From Cryptomeria japonica (Eukaryota; Streptophyta; Pinopsida; Cupressales; Cupressaceae): a stretch of 64,000 nt of DNA. Made by a program: the position numbers and the translations under genes. Shown here in pieces: positions 45,640 through 57,060 of the stretch; within the stretch, counting starts at the first letter, position 1; every line of letters starts with the position of its first letter. The DNA lies in contig NC_081407.1 of the NCBI RefSeq assembly GCF_030272615.1, positions 152,293,048 through 152,357,047 of the forward strand. The letters run 5' to 3'. The notes under the pieces are model-generated. The model made no database searches and was not told the origin of the DNA. It was given only the letters and a program-made list of their open reading frames with translations.

Positions 45640-47195
45640 GGATAACTCATTAGTGGCTGGTCCACTATGAGCCTCATTATCAATTCCATCACCACCATGT
45701 AAAAAATAACCAATATCAGTTGAAAAATCATAATTAGATAGCTCTTGTTCCTCCTTACCAATATGGTGATGAGTATCATGAATGTGCTGAAGTTGAAGCT
45801 TGGCCTGATGAGCTATCAACTTGGCTTGCTTGGCTCTTGCCAACCATCCTTCATTCATCCTCTGAGATTGCTCTATATCAGCTGTCCCAAAATGCACAAA
45901 ATCTGACTTATGATGGATTGTATTATTCACATTATCATAACCCATGATTGCACCATGTGTACCTTCAAGTCTAGAATGCAAATCGCACCATGTGTACCTT
46001 CAAGTCTAGAATGCAAATCTTCTTGCCCAAAGGCTGCCATATCTTGAGGAAGAGAAGTTATATCACTTTTGTTATGAACCTCGTGGGGTGGCTCGAATGA
46101 CATGCTAGGGGATGCTGATTTGCCAAGTTCAACATACACCTCCTCTATCAAGATAGACTCACACACATCCATCAAACTGTCCTGGGAACCATCACCATTA
46201 GGCACATTTTGTGTTTTGTTCCCATCTTCTAAGGTCTGATTTGAAAAATCAGACTCATTATGACTTGTATCTTCAATATCAAAAGCATCAGTAACACCCA
46301 AACAATGAGTGTTTGCATGAGATGACCCCTCACAACCATCATCCTCATGCACCAAAGCATCGAAATCTTGATTATGCTCAGTAACAAGACTGCTGTCATA
46401 AAAGTCAGGGTTGCTATGGCTTGTTTTCCCCTTGCATCCGTCTTGTTTAACACTCATATATTGCGTGCCAACTGTAGGAATCCCTCCTACAACTTCCTCC
46501 TCATGTGCCATGACCTTTGAATCATCATTGTGTTCATATGAAGGACTGCTGTTATAAAAATCAGAATGGTTGCCATACCTTTGTGACGTGTTTTCAACAT
46601 TCATAGGTACCACTTCATCCCTTGTAGCATGTTCATCAAATTCCTCTCAGAGATTTTTACAAACCTCATTTATGGATGAGTCAACCAGTTCTTCTCTTTT
46701 TATTTGCAGCTGATATGAATTCATAGCATCTTCAGCTTCATCTGGAATACCCATAAATTGGGTGAAGGTAAGCATATCCTGTAGCTTTTTTGGAAGGGAG
46801 CAATACCCATGATAGTTGTTTATGACTGTATCATTGAATGTTTTAACAGGACGCGTCTATTCTGGCTCCAAAACGACAGTACGGATTGACTAACACGTGG
46901 TCAGTCGTGCGTTTTACACAGTCGATTTTGCAATTAATGGCTGCGATTGACTAACCTTTCGCTAACACGCTGTACGAAAGTTTTGTTTTGGAGCCAGAAT
47001 AGCTTCGGCTGTTTTAACAGGGGGCCTCCTTGTACTTTTAGATGCAGTTGTACCTTTAGTGTGTCTTGAACTCTTTGAAGGTGTTTGATCAAATTCCCTT
47101 CCTGCTTGTTTATTTTTACATAACCATATCATGATGATTCTTTTTATGTCCAACTGAAAACCAAATCCAATCACACCAAGTGAATGCAATTACCA
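45640..47195 (-). pseudogene. ORF remnant of the truncated inverted element
   Basis: Corresponds to the first two thirds of the 52797-54632 frame (..KNKQAGREFDQTPSK.., DEVVPMNVEN, ..YMSVKQDGCKGK.., DDGCEGSSHANTHCLG). It is disrupted by the MITE at 46851, a TGA in place of Tyr (KNL*EEFDEH, near 46645) and the tandem duplication at 45950. It retains Gln (CAA) where the other copy has TAA (NTSQRYGN), showing that the stop in the other copy is a later C-to-T change. Confidence 0.75.
46851..47009. mobile_element. 159-bp MITE with inverted ends and a 12-bp target duplication
   Basis: An insertion absent from the homologous position in the 51202 element (about 52975). Flanked by TGTTTTAACAGG on both sides (46839-46850 and 47010-47021). 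Near the ends CTATTCTGGCTCCAAAAC and its exact complement (18 bp) form the inverted repeats; the outermost 6-7 bases differ. No coding capacity. Terminal inversion and a long duplication favour a Mutator-like MITE, although 9 bp is the usual duplication for that superfamily. Confidence 0.85.
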
Positions 47196-47230
47196 CCCCA
47201 CAGGTTGGCAGGATTATGCTTTGATACCAC

Positions 47231-48787
47231 TGAAAGATCCCAAATGAATCCTTTTGTTGTTGCTGCTGTAAATTCTTAATTAAACATACTATATTTTTGT
47301 AATTTTCTGGTGATCTTATAGAATAAACAGAAGTTGCAGAAACGGATTGTTTCTTTTTGGGTTTTGATGTTATAAGTAAAGTAATTGATAAATAGCAACA
47401 ACTGTGAAATAAAACAGTAAACAATGTTCATATGTAAGAACACTTAAGCAATCTGAAAATACTGCAAATCATACCAGGCAAATAACCTAGTTTTGTATTC
47501 AGCAAGAATCCATACATTTATTTGGAGTTGTTCTCAATTTGGATTGATGCCAGATGGAGGAATATTACTGGCAACGAACAAGGAAGACCAAATAAGCTGA
47601 ATACAACCCTTCAAGCCAACATACAAACAAGGCGTGGTTGCCAAGGAGGCATGGAGGTTGCTGCAAATCACGTGCCAGCTGAAATAGACCAGCCGCCCTG
47701 TTGAAACCCCCAATATGCACGCTGAATCTTCAGGCCAAGAAGATGTGTGTTCTACCTTTGACAATCTCTGTGCAATCCTGGATAAATCCACTGTCAACTC
47801 CTGCTGAGGGCTACGTCCCAAGAAGTTTAGACCTGGGGTTTACATCCCAAACCAAAATCACTCTTCCAGAGCAATTCCCAAATTCGCAAGTTTCAAAATA
47901 ATCAAAGATGCTATCAATTAGGTTTTCATCTCCTTATAACTCCTTTCCCTTTGCAAGTCGAACCCTAAAGAATAATAAAGCTTGCGCTTTATAATTAAAG
48001 TGACACTTTCCCAACTATGGCGTCAAACTATAGAAAAATATCACTTTATTGCGAATAAATATCTTCATGCATCCAAAAAGACTCCGAGAGGTGAGAATCA
48101 TGTAGCAAAGTTCAAGACCTTTCCAACGAGCTATAACACATAGGTATATCAAACCAGATGAAGCCAAAAACCCCTTATTACTCCAAAATGGCTATATACA
48201 TAGCCTTATTTTAATTTATTTAATCTCTAACTTAGGAAATATTTAAATATATTAAAATATTTCCATAGATCCAATAATAGCCCAAAATAACCAACCAAAC
48301 ATGAATCTGACTTTGTCACCTGTCTGTGACTGATGCCGGACAAGATGGGCCAACTGGCAGTCCCATCACTAAAATCTAGGGATGCTCCTAGAAACTAGGA
48401 AACACACCCAATCTTCCTGAAACTGAAACCATGGTATGGTCTCGTGGAACCTCAAATATGGAAACTGCCACAACCTCCTAAAAAGTAGGGAATCGCCCTA
48501 AAAAGTAGGAACCTCTCTCCAAACACCTGTAACTGCTCAAAAGGATCCTGCTCTACTCCTTGGTCCCCTTATTGGTTATTCAGTCAACTGCCAGTTCTCC
48601 GTAAAAAATAGGAGACCTCCCTAAAATGTAGGAACTGTCATCTAAAGGTCCAAAACGACTGACAGAGCCCCTGCAAAGCTCCATGACCCTTAGAATGAGT
48701 CCGCTAACCATGTCATTGACCTACGGGAACTCGAATGGTAGGTCAACCCCTGCTCATCTCATGTTACCTAGAAAAGGGGACATTACA
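47231..48787 (-). repeat. 5' LTR of the truncated inverted element
   Basis: On the minus strand TGTAATGTCCCC (48787 downwards) to GGGATCTTTCA (47231), 1557 bp, clearly the same LTR as 51202-52755. A PBS variant (TGGTATCAAAGC, one change) follows at 47218-47229. Confidence 0.85.
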
Positions 48788-49274
48788 AAAGAACATGTAT
48801 GCATTTGGACTTAAACTTGGATGAAGAGAATAGTGACCTTGAAGATTGCCATAAGAAGTGAAAAGATTAGATTTTTTTACAAAGATGTCGATGCTTGAAA
48901 CTTAAATGACATATTGATGTGTCTTTTAGGACACCTGAAACACAAAATACAATACTTAAGTATTCTATCCTCTCTTCAACTAGGAAACCTCGAATGTAAA
49001 CTTGCATGATCAAACAAGGCAACCCCAAGGTTTACAATGCGAACAATCGACTTTATATTGTGGATAGGCTCAGTGATATGTTGTGATAATGCTGGTAATC
49101 ACAAAGGGACTTACGTTTTGCTGGAATGTGGAAACTAAACTGACTTAGAAAATAAAGAGAAAAGGATGAAACGTTGATGAAATCTAAGCTAACACCTAAC
49201 AATGCAAGAAATGATTGCTGACTAAGTGAAACCAATCCAAGTTTGCTTTGCCATGAGGAAACAAGTACACAAAA
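48788..49274 (-). repeat. LTR-B fragment on the minus strand
   Basis: From about 48912 the reverse complement of an LTR-B end is seen (TTGATGTGTCTTTTAGGACACC, then ACAAAATACAATAC), with a donor-like GTAAGTCCC at about 49106. It ends where the ORF fragment begins. Boundaries are approximate. Confidence 0.5.
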
Positions 49275-49788
49275 ATGGTGCAATCTCCTAAGGCTAAGCG
49301 AATGATTTTCATATCACTTATGCAACAAAGGCTGTCCAAACAAGGATTTGCATTGGTGAAGCAATATGGGGCACGGTTCATACAGTTTCCCAAATTCTCT
49401 TACTTGAGAATTTATGGATTTGAAGGCTCGCCATACAGACTCCCTAAAAACCCCACAGATTAACCGGTACTCCTGGAGGTGGCCAGACAAGAAATGCAAT
49501 AGGGAGAATCCTCAGGGAAAAGGTCACCGGAGTGTCGTTTCTAATGGCCATTGGGGACAGCGATGTATATCTGAAAAACTTTTGCTTAGGCAAAACAGTT
49601 GGCAGAGGAGTTGGCGTCATATGGCTTTCAAGAGTGCCCCGGTAGGAAGAACTTTGATCCTACAGGGTTGGGATGAAAGGCCTATCGCTAGCACTACATG
49701 CATAAGATGAACATAGAAGATTACTAGGCCAGCTCCAATGATGATTTCGAGGTCCAACAAAGGGAGTGTTCTAGACTAAGCTTGTACC
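49275..49788 (+). pseudogene. Fragment of the large retroelement-associated protein (copy d)
   Basis: Frames show LVKQYGARFIQFPKFSYLRI, GFEGSPYRLPKNPTD, LLEVARQ, ELASYGFQE and IEDY..DDFEVQQRE, matching in order the region around codons 340-500 of the 60807 ORF. Sequence equivalent to codons about 400-440 is garbled and several stops are present. It is embedded between two LTR-B fragments and has no start or end of its own. Confidence 0.75.
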
Positions 49789-50611
49789 TGTTGAAGTATT
49801 TTTTAGGCATAGTCAAACATAGAATAAAATACCAAAGTACTTTACCCTCTCTTGAACAAAATCACCTCAGATGCTAAATATTTGATCAACTAATACGATT
49901 CCAAGGTTTCTACAGTCAATTTTTGACATGTGGGTAACTCAATGATCGATGTGGATTGCTATTTTCACTTGGGGACTTACACAATTGTTCGGGTTTATCA
50001 ATCTTATCATGGATTGGAATTGGTTTTGCCAATGACTTAGGATTTTGCATTATAGCTCTTGATCTAATTTAACAAGGATTTTCAAATAAAATGCAAAAGG
50101 ATTAAGGGTTTAGGATTTCTATTCTAAAACCTAGAATGCAAGACGTAATGAATGACTTAATGAGATTCAAACTAGGCAAGGTTTCAACATCAATGAACAA
50201 TTCAACACATGCTTAGTGCAATCATCGAAGGTAAATTCATAGATGTTCAAATTATCACCATCAACATCAATATCATCAAGGCAATGCATACCAATGGATG
50301 TGCAATAATTGATGTTAAGCTCAATTCAATTCCAGTTGACCACACAAGGCTAACTTACAATCAGCAAGAAGCTAGTTGTATGGATTATATGAATCTCATT
50401 TAAATGCATTCAACACTTCTTTCATTCAATCTAAAATGCTTGAAACAAATTCTAATCTACATTCTAAACTAAAATTTGGAGGCATGAGAACCACAAATGC
50501 ATACAAAATACAAACAAAACCACCACACTTCAATGATTTGTATTCAAACTTGCAGCCATATAGACACCAATTCTCAAAAATCTCTCTTACAAATGAGAGA
50601 CAATGGGGTAT
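49789..50611 (-). repeat. LTR-B fragment on the minus strand
   Basis: Begins (as +) TGTTGAAGTATTTTTTAGG..AACATAGAATAAAATACC, the inverted LTR-B end, with GGGGACTTACAC (donor-like on minus) at about 49972. It extends to about 50611, where the next LTR-B end begins. Small frames here are not genes. Confidence 0.5.
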
Positions 50612-51201
50612 TGTTGATGTGTTTTTTATGCACATGCGAACACAGAATAAAATACCAAGGTATCTTGTCCTCTCTTGAACAAAGTTTCCCCGAATATTGA
50701 AGATTTCACCTAAGGGTCAATCGAGGCAACTCCAAGGTTTTGGTATGTAGGGTCTCTATGTGTGGATAAGCTATTATGGTGTGATGTGATTATGCTGGAA
50801 TCACAAGTAGTCTTACATTCAAATGCCTGAGCGTCTGATTTGCTGGAACTCAAGTCCTATCTAGTCACTGGGATAATAAAGAAATAGCAAAAGGTGAAAG
50901 GCTCAGAAAGTCTACTCTAAGACCTAGAATGCGAGAAGATGGATGAATGACTAGTTGGAGTCCTACTGGGCTAGGTCTCACCATCAAACTGAACAATTCA
51001 ACACCAGCTCAGTGCGATCTTCTAAGGGATGCTTCGAATATGTTCAAATCGTTACACCATCTGACACTGATCACCATTCAAGTTAATGCATGAACAATAG
51101 ACGCGTAACGACTCGAGATTAAGATCATTCAATGTTAGTTGACCACGGAGGGCGCCCTTACAATCAGCAAGAGGCTAGTGGTTTGGACTAGGCGGATTCC
51201 A
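50612..51201 (-). repeat. LTR-B fragment on the minus strand, cut by the 51202 element
   Basis: Starts (as +) TGTTGATGTGTTTTTTATGC..GAACACAGAATAAAATACC. It contains the inverted R-U5 region and stops at 51201, where the 51202 element was inserted. Confidence 0.6.
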
Positions 51202-52755
51202 TGTAATGTCCCCTTTTCTAGGTGACATGAGATGAGTAGGGGTTGACCTACCATTCGAGTTCCTGTAGCTCAATGACATGGTTAGGGGACTCATTCTGAG
51301 GGTCATGGAGCTTTGCAGGGGCTCTGTCAGCCGTTTTGGATCTTCAAACGACAGTTCCTACATTTTAGGGAGGTCTCCTATTTTTTAGGGAGAACTGGCA
51401 GTTGACTGAATAACCACCTGGGGGACCAAGGAGTAGAGCAGGATCCTTTTGAGCAGTTATAGGTGTTTGGAGAGAGGTTCCTACTTTTTAGGGCGATTCC
51501 CTACTTTTTAAGAGGTTGTGGCAGTTTCCATATTTGAGGTTCCACGGGACCATACCATGGTTTCAGTTTTAGGAAGATTGGGTGTGTTTCCTAGTTTCTA
51601 GGAGTGCCCCTAGATTTTAGGGATGGGACTGCCAGTTGGCCCATCTTGTCTGGCATCAGTCACAGACAGGTGACAAAGTCAGATTCATGTTTGGTTGGTT
51701 ATTTTGGGCTATTATTGGATCTATGGAAATATTTTAATATATTTAAATATCTCCTAAGTTAGCGATTAAATAAATTAAAATAAGTCTATGTATATAGCCA
51801 TTTCGGAGTAATAAGGGGTTTTTGGCTTCATCTGGTTTGATATGCCTATGTTATAGCTCATTGGAAAGGTCTTGAACTTTGCTACATGATTCTCACCTCC
51901 TAGAGTCTTTTTGGATGCTTGAAGCTATTTATTCGCAATAAAGTGATATTTTTCTATAGTTTGATGCCATAATTGGTAAAGTGTCACTTTAATTATAAAG
52001 CGCAAGCTTTATTATTCTTTAGGGTTCGACTTGCAAAGGGAAAGGAGTTATAAGGAGATGAAAACCTAATTGATAGCATCTTTGATCATTTTGAAACTTG
52101 CGAATTTGGGAATTGCTCTGGAAGAGTGATTTTGGTCTAGGACACAAACCCCAGGTCTGAGCTTGCTGGGACGTAGCCCTCACCAGGAATTGACAGTGGA
52201 TTTATCCAGGATTGCACAGAGATTGTCAGAGGTAGAAGACACATCTTCTTGGCCTGAAGATCCAGCGTGCATATTGGGGGTTTCAACAGGGCGGCTGGTC
52301 TATTTCAGCTGGCACGTGATTTGCAGCAGCTTCGATGCCTCCTTTGCAACCACGCCTTGTTTGTATGTTGGCTTGAAGGGTTGTATTCAGCTTATTTGGT
52401 CTTCCTTGTTCGTTGTAAGTAATATTCCTCCATCTAGCATCAATCCAGATTGAGAACAACTCCGAATAAATGTATGGATTCTTGCTGAATACAAAACTAG
52501 GTTATTTGCCTGGTATGATTTACAGTATTTTCAGATTGCTTAAGTGTTCTTACATATGAACATTGTTTACTGTTTTATTTCATAGTTGTTGCTATTTATC
52601 AATTACTTTACTTATAACATAAAAACCCAAAAAGAAACAATCCCTTTCTGCAACTTCTGTCTATTCTATAAGATCACCGGAAAATTACAAAATATAGTAT
52701 GTTTAATTAAGAATTTACAGCAACAACAGCAAAAGGATCCATTTGGGTTCTTTCA
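51202..52755 (+). repeat. 5' LTR (1554 bp)
   Basis: TGTAATGTCCCCTTTTCTAG to ..GGGTTCTTTCA. The first dozen bases equal the LTR-A start but the 3' end differs, so the two families share only the U3 terminus. The interior has repeated 'CCTACTTTTTAGG' words (51360-51510). Confidence 0.9.
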
Positions 52756-52756
52756 G

Positions 52757-52768
52757 TGGTATCAGAGC
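52757..52768 (+). promoter_or_regulatory. Primer-binding site (initiator tRNA-Met type)
   Basis: TGGTATCAGAGC lies one base after the LTR end, the standard site for priming by initiator tRNA-Met. It fixes the 5' LTR boundary. Confidence 0.92.
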
Positions 52769-52796
52769 ATAATCCTGCCAGCCTGTGGGGTGGTAA

Positions 52797-54632
52797 TTGC
52801 ATTCACTTGGTGTGATTGGATCTGGTTTTGAGTTGGACATAAAAAGAATCATCATGACAGGGTTATGTAAAAATAAACAAGCAGGAAGGGAATTTGATCA
52901 AACACCTTCAAAGAGTTCAAGACACACTAGAGGTACAACTACATCTAAAAGTACAAAGAGGCCACCTGTTAAAACATTCAATGATACAGTCATAAGCAAC
53001 TATCATGGGTATTGCTCCCTTCCAAAAAAGCTACAGGATGTGCTTACCTTCACCCAATTTATGGGTATTCCAGATGAGGCTGAAGATGCTATGAATTCAT
53101 ATCAGCTGCAAATAAAAAGAGAAAATCCGATTAACTCATCCATAAATGAGGTTTGTAAAAATATCTATGAGGAATTTGATGAACATGCTACAAGGGATGA
53201 AGTGGTACCTATGAATGTTGAAAACATGTCATAAAGGCATGGCAACCATTCTGTTTTTTATAACAGCAGTCCTTCATATGAACACAATGATGATTCAAAG
53301 GTCATGGCACATGAGGAGGAAGATGTAGGAGGGATTCCTACAGTTGGCACGGAATATATGAGTGTTAAACAAGACGGATGCAAGGGGAAAACAAGCCATA
53401 GAAGCCCTGACTTTTATGACAGCAGTCTTGTTACTGAGCATAATCAAGATTTCGATGCTTTGGTGCATGAGGATGATGGTTGTGAGGGGTCATCTCATGC
53501 AAACACTCATTGTTTGGGTGTTACTGATGCTTTTGATATTGAAGATACATGTCATATTGAGTCTGATTTTTCAAATCAGACCTTAGAAGATGGGAACAAA
53601 ACACAAAATGTGCCTAATGGTGATGGTTCCCAGGACAGTTTGACGGATGTGTGTGAGTCTATCTTGATAGAGGAGGTGTATGTTGAACTTGGCAAATCAG
53701 CAGCCTCTAGCATGTCATTCGAGCCACCCCACGAGGTTCATAACAAAAGTGATATAACTTCTCTTCCTCAAGATATGGCAGCCTTTGGTCAAGAAGAGAA
53801 TAATGATTTGCATTCTAGACTTGAAGGTACACATGGTGCAATCATGGGTTATGATAATGTGAATAATACAATCCATCATAAGTCAGATTTTGTGCATTTT
53901 GGGACAGCTGATATAGAGAAATCTCAGAGGATGAATGAAGGATGGTTGGCAAGAGCCACGCAAGCCAAGTTGATAGCTCATCAGGCCAAGCTTCAACTTC
54001 AGCACATTCATGATACTCATCACCATATTGGTAAGGAGGAACAAGAGCTATCTAATTATGATTTTTCAATTGATATTGGTTATTTTTTACATGGTGGTGA
54101 TGGAATTGATAATGAGGCGAATAGTGGACCAGCCACTAATGAGTTATCCTTGATTGGCATAGAATGTGTTCTCAATGCACCTTTGATTTTGTCACATCTT
54201 TCATATGATAAGGCAATGTTGTACTTATTGATTGGTGACTCAGTTTTCTTAGATTTGACAGTCGGCTATGAAGATCAACATGTAAGGGACTTCATTTGTT
54301 ACAAGGCTCAACAAAACATTTACTTAGTAACCTTTAATGAAGGCACTTTAATTTGTCGAAATATAGGTAAAGTTACAACAATTGTTTGGAGGTCTTGGAA
54401 AAGTATTCAACACACTTTATTTGTTGAAAATTGGCTCATTGATGGATTCATATCAGCATTGATGGTTGGTAGTACTTGTGGCTTCAATTGGAGTGAAGTT
54501 CTTAGCTGGCTAGATGATGTTCAGGTTGACAGCAGCAATATAATGAGTATTGACATGATGGATGGATATGACAGTGCAAAGATTTTGGATCTTGGTATTG
54601 ACATGTGGTGTATTTCTTCAGTGAATCCATGA
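52797..54632 (+). pseudogene. Single ORF of the non-autonomous element, 611 codons with one stop
   Basis: One frame is open from 52797 to 54632 except for TAA at codon 146, where the inverted copy has CAA (Gln). An alternative start is the Met at 52857. Residues about 20-60 are Lys/Arg/Ser/Thr-rich, residues about 140-420 are acidic with His-rich segments (LQHIHDTHHHIGKEEQE), and the last 170 residues are hydrophobic and globular-looking (..YDKAMLYLLIGDSVFLDL.., ..LIDGFISALMVGS..). There is no CCHC knuckle, protease or polymerase motif. Possible roles are a highly diverged Gag or a captured host sequence. I do not recognise it. Confidence 0.7.
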
Positions 54633-54773
54633 TCAGTTGTTTCACTTTGGGTATACAAATGTTTATATCAAAGTAGCGTAGCAATTGGGTGAAGCAATGT
54701 TTATCAGATTGATATGGGATCCAGTGAATTGGTTTTCAGCGTGCAGGTGCAGATTGCTTGAGAGCAAGAAATC

Positions 54774-54789
54774 TTCGGGAAGGGAAGAT
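54774..54789 (+). promoter_or_regulatory. Polypurine tract
   Basis: TCGGGAAGGGAAGAT immediately precedes the TG of the 3' LTR, as required for plus-strand priming. Confidence 0.8.
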
Positions 54790-56346
54790 TGTAATGTCCC
54801 CTTTTCTAGGTGACATGAGATGAGCAAGGGTTGACCTACCATTCGAGTTCCCGTAGGTCAATGACATGGTTAGGGGACTCATTCTGAGGGTCATGGAGCT
54901 TTGCAGCGGCTCTGTCAGCCGTTTTGGACCTTCAGACGACAGTTCCTACATTTTAGGGAGGTCTCCTATTTTTTAGGGAGAACTTACAGTTGACTGAATG
55001 ACCACTTGGGTGAGCAAGGAGTAGAGAAGGATCCTTTTGAGCAGTTATAGGTGTTTGGAGAGAGGTTCCTACTTTTTAGGGCAATTCCCTACTTCTTAGG
55101 AGGTTGTGGCAGTTTCCATATTTGAGGTTCCACGGGACTATACCATGGTTTCAGTTTCAGCAAGATTGGGTGTGTTTCCTAGTTTATAGGAGCGTCCCTA
55201 GATTTTAGGGATGGGACTGCCAGTTGGCCCATCTTGTCCGGCATCAGTCATAGACAGGTGACAAAGTCAGATTCATGTTTGGTTGGTTATTTTGGGCTAT
55301 TATTGGATCTATGGAAATATTTTAATATATTTAAATATTTCCTAAGTTCGCGATTAAATAAATTAAAATAAGGCTATGTATATAGCCATTTCGGAGTAAT
55401 AAGGGGTTTTTGGCTTCATTTGGTTTGATATGCCTATGTGTTATAGCTCGTTGGAAAGGTCTTGAACTTTGCTACATGATTCTCGCCTCCTGTAGTCTTT
55501 TTGGATGGTTGAAGCTATTTATTCGCAATAAAGTGATATTTTTCTATAGTTTGACGCCATAATTGGGAAAGTGTCACTTTAATTATAAAGCGCAAGCTTT
55601 ATTATTCTTTAGGGTTCGACTTGCAAAGGGAAAGGAGTTATAAGGAGATGAAAACCTAATTGATAGCATCTTTGATCATTTTGAAACTTGCGAATTTGGG
55701 AATTGCTCTGGAAGAGTGATTTTGGTCTGGGACGCAAACCCCAGGTTTGAGCTTGCTGGGACGTAGCCCTCAGCAGGAGTTGACAGTGGATTTATCCACG
55801 ATTGCACAGAGATTGTCAGAGGTAGAAGACACATCTTCTTGGCTTGAAGATTCAGCGTGCATATTGGGGGTTTCAACAGGGTGGCTGGTCTATTTCAGCT
55901 GGCACGTGATTTGCAGCAGCTTCCACGCCTCCTTTGCAACCACTCCTTGTTTGTGTGTTGGCTTGAAGGGTTGTATTCAACTCATTTGGTCTTCCTTGTT
56001 CGTTGCTAGTAATATTCCTCCTTTTGGCATGAATCTAGATTGAGAACAACTCCAAATAAATGTATGGATTCTTGCTGAATACAAAACTAGGTTATTTGCC
56101 TGGTATGATTTGCAGTATTTTCAGATTGCTTAAGTGTTCTTACATATGAACATTGTTTACTGTTTTATTTCACAGTTGTTGCTATTTATCAATTACTTTA
56201 CTTATAACATAAAAACCCAAAAAGAAACAATCCCTTTCTGCAACTTCTGTCTATTCTATAAGATCACCGGAAAATTACAAAAATATAGTATGTTTAATTA
56301 AGAATTTACAGCAGCAACAGCAAAAGGATCCATTTGGGATCTTTCA
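54790..56346 (+). repeat. 3' LTR (1557 bp)
   Basis: Full-length partner of 51202-52755, ending ..TTGGGATCTTTCA. Substitutions relative to the 5' LTR are scattered, for example TTCCCGTAGGTC against TTCCTGTAGCTC near the start. The short minus- and plus-strand frames here are LTR by-products. Confidence 0.9.
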
Positions 56347-56899
56347 TCTTTTCCATTGAGCAATAGAAATCTTATATTCGTTTTTTCTCTGCTAAATGTT
56401 TTCATTTGGCGTTTTGTAGCTTCATTTACGCGTGCAACCTATTTATTTTCACCTACAACTCATCTGTTTTAGCGTTTATGGATAAATTGTATTTACATTT
56501 CTTTGAGGATTAGTTGATTTTTCATAATACTGAAATTTAATGTGTATGCCTTTTCAACCCTCAAATCTACCTCACATATATGCAATATTACGGTGAAGGC
56601 TTATTCACTATATTCTTATGCAATCTGTACAGAGTATAATTATTTTGCATTTCAACCTGGACATATGAATTCCTATGTGTAGGATTATTTTTTTATTTAA
56701 ACGACGTCCTTTTGTTATCAACAACACACAAGACTTGTCTACTGCTTGATTATTTTGTTTTTCTTCTACATAATGCAGCATAGTTTTATTTTTATTGTGT
56801 ATCTATTTTTTTATTTCAATTAATGGATATCCTGTCTTTTTGAATTGAATTTGATCTTTCAAACTCATAAACTGCATTATAGTTAAATGTAAAAACTAA
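56347..56899 (+). other. Unique 3' part of the giant intron
   Basis: AT-rich, T-rich intron sequence with no repeat ends or frames of interest. Leads into the triplicated acceptor. Confidence 0.5.
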
Positions 56900-57060
56900 T
56901 TTCTTGTTTGAAATTTTAGGTGGCTTGTAGTTTAAAGGAATAATTTAAATGTAAAAATGCCTTCTTTTTTTAAATTATAGGTGGCTTCTAGATCTTGTAG
57001 ATTAAAAAAATAATTTAAATGTGAAATGACTTTCTTTTTTGAAATTTTAGGTGGCTTGCA
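56900..57060 (+). repeat. Tandem triplication of the intron/exon junction (two decoy acceptors)
   Basis: Three successive copies of a T-rich tract, AAATTNTAG and GTGGCTTNTAG/CAG occur with exon-like starts at 56920, 56981 and 57051 (61 and 70 bp apart). Copies 1 and 2 would read Arg-Trp-Leu-stop and Arg-Trp-Leu-Leu-Asp-Leu-Val-Asp-stop. Only the third continues in the NAD kinase frame. Confidence 0.85.

Larger units (their letters stand above)
45636..48787 (-). mobile_element. Truncated inverted copy of the 51202 non-autonomous LTR element
   Basis: The minus strand carries one LTR (48787 to 47231), a PBS and the first about 1.4 kb of the internal region of the element at 51202-56346. The match stops at about 45636, corresponding to about 54153 in the other copy. 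The 3' third and 3' LTR are missing. A 35-bp tandem duplication (45950-45984 and 45985-46019) and a MITE insertion distinguish it from the complete copy. Confidence 0.85.
51202..56346 (+). mobile_element. Complete non-autonomous LTR retrotransposon
   Basis: Two LTRs of 1554 and 1557 bp enclose 2034 bp of internal sequence with a PBS, one reading frame and a polypurine tract, but no protease, RT, RNase H or integrase. The element must have moved with enzymes from another element. Flanking bases are TTCCA on the left and TCTTT on the right; TTCCA occurs only 4 bp further on (56351-56355). A straightforward target duplication is therefore absent. The LTRs differ at scattered sites, so insertion is not recent. 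Confidence 0.88.
24048..57050 (+). other. NADK1: 33,003-bp intron of the NAD kinase gene, filled with nested transposons
   Basis: Donor GTTAGT at 24048 and acceptor AAATTTTAG ending 57050. Frame and phase match across it (phase 2). It contains a split LINE, five or more LTR-A/LTR-B copies, two copies of the large retroelement ORF plus a fragment, an inverted pair of non-autonomous elements and a MITE. Elements lie in both orientations. Apart from the edges (24048-25640 and 56347-57050) almost no unique sequence is left. Confidence 0.8.

Noticed and set aside
52797-54632. Host protein-coding gene
   Set aside because: The frame lies exactly between a PBS and a polypurine tract inside paired LTRs and occurs again in the truncated inverted copy, so it belongs to the element.
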